Below are positions 5,245 through 6,220 of a DNA stretch of 6,220 nt, piece after piece. The notes under the pieces were generated by a model. The model had not been told where the DNA came from and did not search any database. It saw only the letters and a program-made list of their open reading frames with translations. The position numbers were made by a program, and so were the translations under genes. How positions within the stretch are numbered: position 1 is the stretch's first letter; each line of letters starts with the position of its first letter. Source of the stretch: an uncultured Anaerolineales bacterium (GTDB lineage Bacteria > Chloroflexota > Anaerolineae > Anaerolineales > Villigracilaceae); assembly GCA_938008865.1 (NCBI GenBank), contig CALLJA010000334.1:1-6220 (forward strand). Reading direction: 5' to 3'.

Positions 5245-6220
5245 TCATTTCTCCCGTTTCTGATAATTCTGGTCGACCCACTTCTGGTAGTCGCGCTGCT
5301 TCTGGATGGCGTCCATCCACGCGGAGTTGGACAGGTACCACTCGACCGTGTCGCGCAGGCCGTCGCTCAACGAGTGACGCGGCGACCATCCCAACTCGCG
5401 CTGGATCTTTTCGATGTTCATCGCATAACGGCGGTCATGTCCGGGGCGGTCGGCTACATAGGTGATGAGTTGGCTGTGCGGGAGATTGGCCGAGGCAGGC
5501 TGGAACTCGTCCAGCATGTCGCAGATGGTCTCAATGATGGTCAGGTTGGCGGGCTGATTTCCGCCGCCGATGTTATAAGTCTCGCCGACCTGCCCCTTGT
5601 CCAGGATCAGGTGAATGGCCTCGCAGTGATCCTCCACGTACAGCCAATCGCGAATCTGTTGGCCGTCGCCGTACACGGGCAAGGGTTTACCCGTCATGCC
5701 GTTCAAGATCATCAGCGGGATGAGTTTCTCGGGGAACTGATACGGCCCATAGTTGTTCGAGCAGTTCGAGATCGTGACGGGCAGGCCGTAGGTGTGGAGA
5801 TACGAACGCGCAATAAGATCGCTGGAAGCCTTCGACGCAGCATAGGGCGAATTGGGCGCATAGGGGGTCGTCTCAGAGAAGGCGGGGTCGGTCGGTTTCA
5901 ATGTGCCGTAGACCTCGTCCGTGGAGACGTGGTGGAAGCGGACCTGATCCCTGGGAAGAAGACCCTCCTCCAGCCAGACCTTGCGCGCTGATTCGAGCAG
6001 GTTGAACGTGCCGAACACATTGGTCTGGATGAACGGTTCAGGCCCAAGGATCGAACGGTCCACGTGCGACTCAGCCGCAAAGTGGACAATGGTATCGATC
6101 TGATGTTGGCGTAAGAGTTGGGGGATGAGTTCGCGATCGCAAATGTCACCCTGCACAAAAGTGTGGCGTTCCGCGTTAGGCAGATCCTTGAGGTTTTCCA
6201 GGCTGCCCGCGTAGGTCAGC
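5245..6220 (-). CDS. rmlB: dTDP-glucose 4,6-dehydratase RmlB (N-terminus outside window)
   Basis: NAD-dependent dehydratase of the extended short-chain dehydrogenase family, converting dTDP-glucose to dTDP-4-keto-6-deoxy-glucose. The window holds the last 324 residues, starting at LTYAGSLENL. By comparison with known RmlB, about 30-40 N-terminal residues, including the GGxGFIG nucleotide-binding turn, lie beyond the right edge. In fragment numbering, HFAAESHVDRSI is at 46-57, the catalytic STDEVYG at 99-105 (T100, D101, E102) and the Y126/K130 pair in YAASK. NNYGPYQFPEKLIP, RDWLYVEDH and YNIGGG are further family hallmarks. A GTG at 6154-6156 is an internal valine, not a start. Its stop is two bases before the rmlA start. 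The C-terminus ends in a charged tail (KWVDQNYQKREK). It is the first visible gene of the operon, whose promoter lies outside the window. Confidence 0.96.
   Translation of the reverse strand, partial: LTYAGSLENLKDLPNAERHTFVQGDICDRELIPQLLRQHQIDTIVHFAAESHVDRSILGPEPFIQTNVFGTFNLLESARKVWLEEGLLPRDQVRFHHVSTDEVYGTLKPTDPAFSETTPYAPNSPYAASKASSDLIARSYLHTYGLPVTISNCSNNYGPYQFPEKLIPLMILNGMTGKPLPVYGDGQQIRDWLYVEDHCEAIHLILDKGQVGETYNIGGGNQPANLTIIETICDMLDEFQPASANLPHSQLITYVADRPGHDRRYAMNIEKIQRELGWSPRHSLSDGLRDTVEWYLSNSAWMDAIQKQRDYQKWVDQNYQKREK
5251..5255 (-). promoter_or_regulatory. Ribosome binding site deciding the rmlA start
   Basis: GGGAG lies within the last codons of rmlB. It is eight bases from the ATG at 5240-5242 but only two from the alternative ATG at 5246-5248, which favours the start giving MKGIILAGG. 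Confidence 0.7.

Noticed and set aside
5243..5389. N-terminal extension of rmlA to an upstream start at 5389
   Set aside because: The extra 49 residues overlap rmlB coding sequence, have no family resemblance, and the conserved MKGIILAGG start has a properly spaced ribosome binding site.

Overview
The window looks like chromosomal DNA from a GC-rich member of the Chloroflexota, most likely class Anaerolineae. This rests mainly on one gene: a secreted protein ending in three S-layer homology (SLH) repeats of a cysteine-containing type (GC..YCP followed by V[TS]RDQMA[VI]FL) that I associate with that class. The taxonomic call is an inference from protein style, not from a marker gene.

Layout, left to right. 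Positions 2-127 (+) hold the last 41 codons of an unidentified protein that begins outside the window. Positions 128-466 contain no intact gene. Within them, a short open stretch on the minus strand (148-276) has GC-rich codon use and may be the remnant of a gene end. The sequence then becomes AT-richer, and a strong hairpin at 386-424 serves as the terminator of the next gene. Positions 467-3310 (-) encode a 947-residue exported multidomain protein: signal peptide, Pro-rich linker, a large secreted N-terminal domain, a carboxypeptidase-regulatory-like domain, a PPC-like beta-sandwich and three SLH repeats. It has a clear ribosome binding site and a perfect TATAAT box upstream. Positions 3311-3491 are the promoter/leader of that gene plus the terminator of the upstream operon.

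Positions 3492-6220 (-) carry three tightly packed genes transcribed in the order rmlB-rmlA-rmlD, with rmlB cut by the right edge. RmlA makes dTDP-glucose from glucose-1-phosphate and dTTP. RmlB dehydrates it to dTDP-4-keto-6-deoxy-glucose. RmlD does the final reduction to dTDP-L-rhamnose. The 3,5-epimerase RmlC, needed between RmlB and RmlD, is not between these genes and must lie upstream or elsewhere if rhamnose is the product.

The two units are separated by an intrinsic terminator and a new promoter, so they are probably transcribed independently. A link is plausible, because SLH proteins bind cell-wall polysaccharides and dTDP-rhamnose feeds such polymers, but the sequence shows only adjacency. 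I found no mobile element, CRISPR array, tRNA or rRNA. The region reads mostly as ordinary envelope-biogenesis DNA; the least explained parts are the large N-terminal domain of the SLH protein and the possible gene remnant near the left edge.
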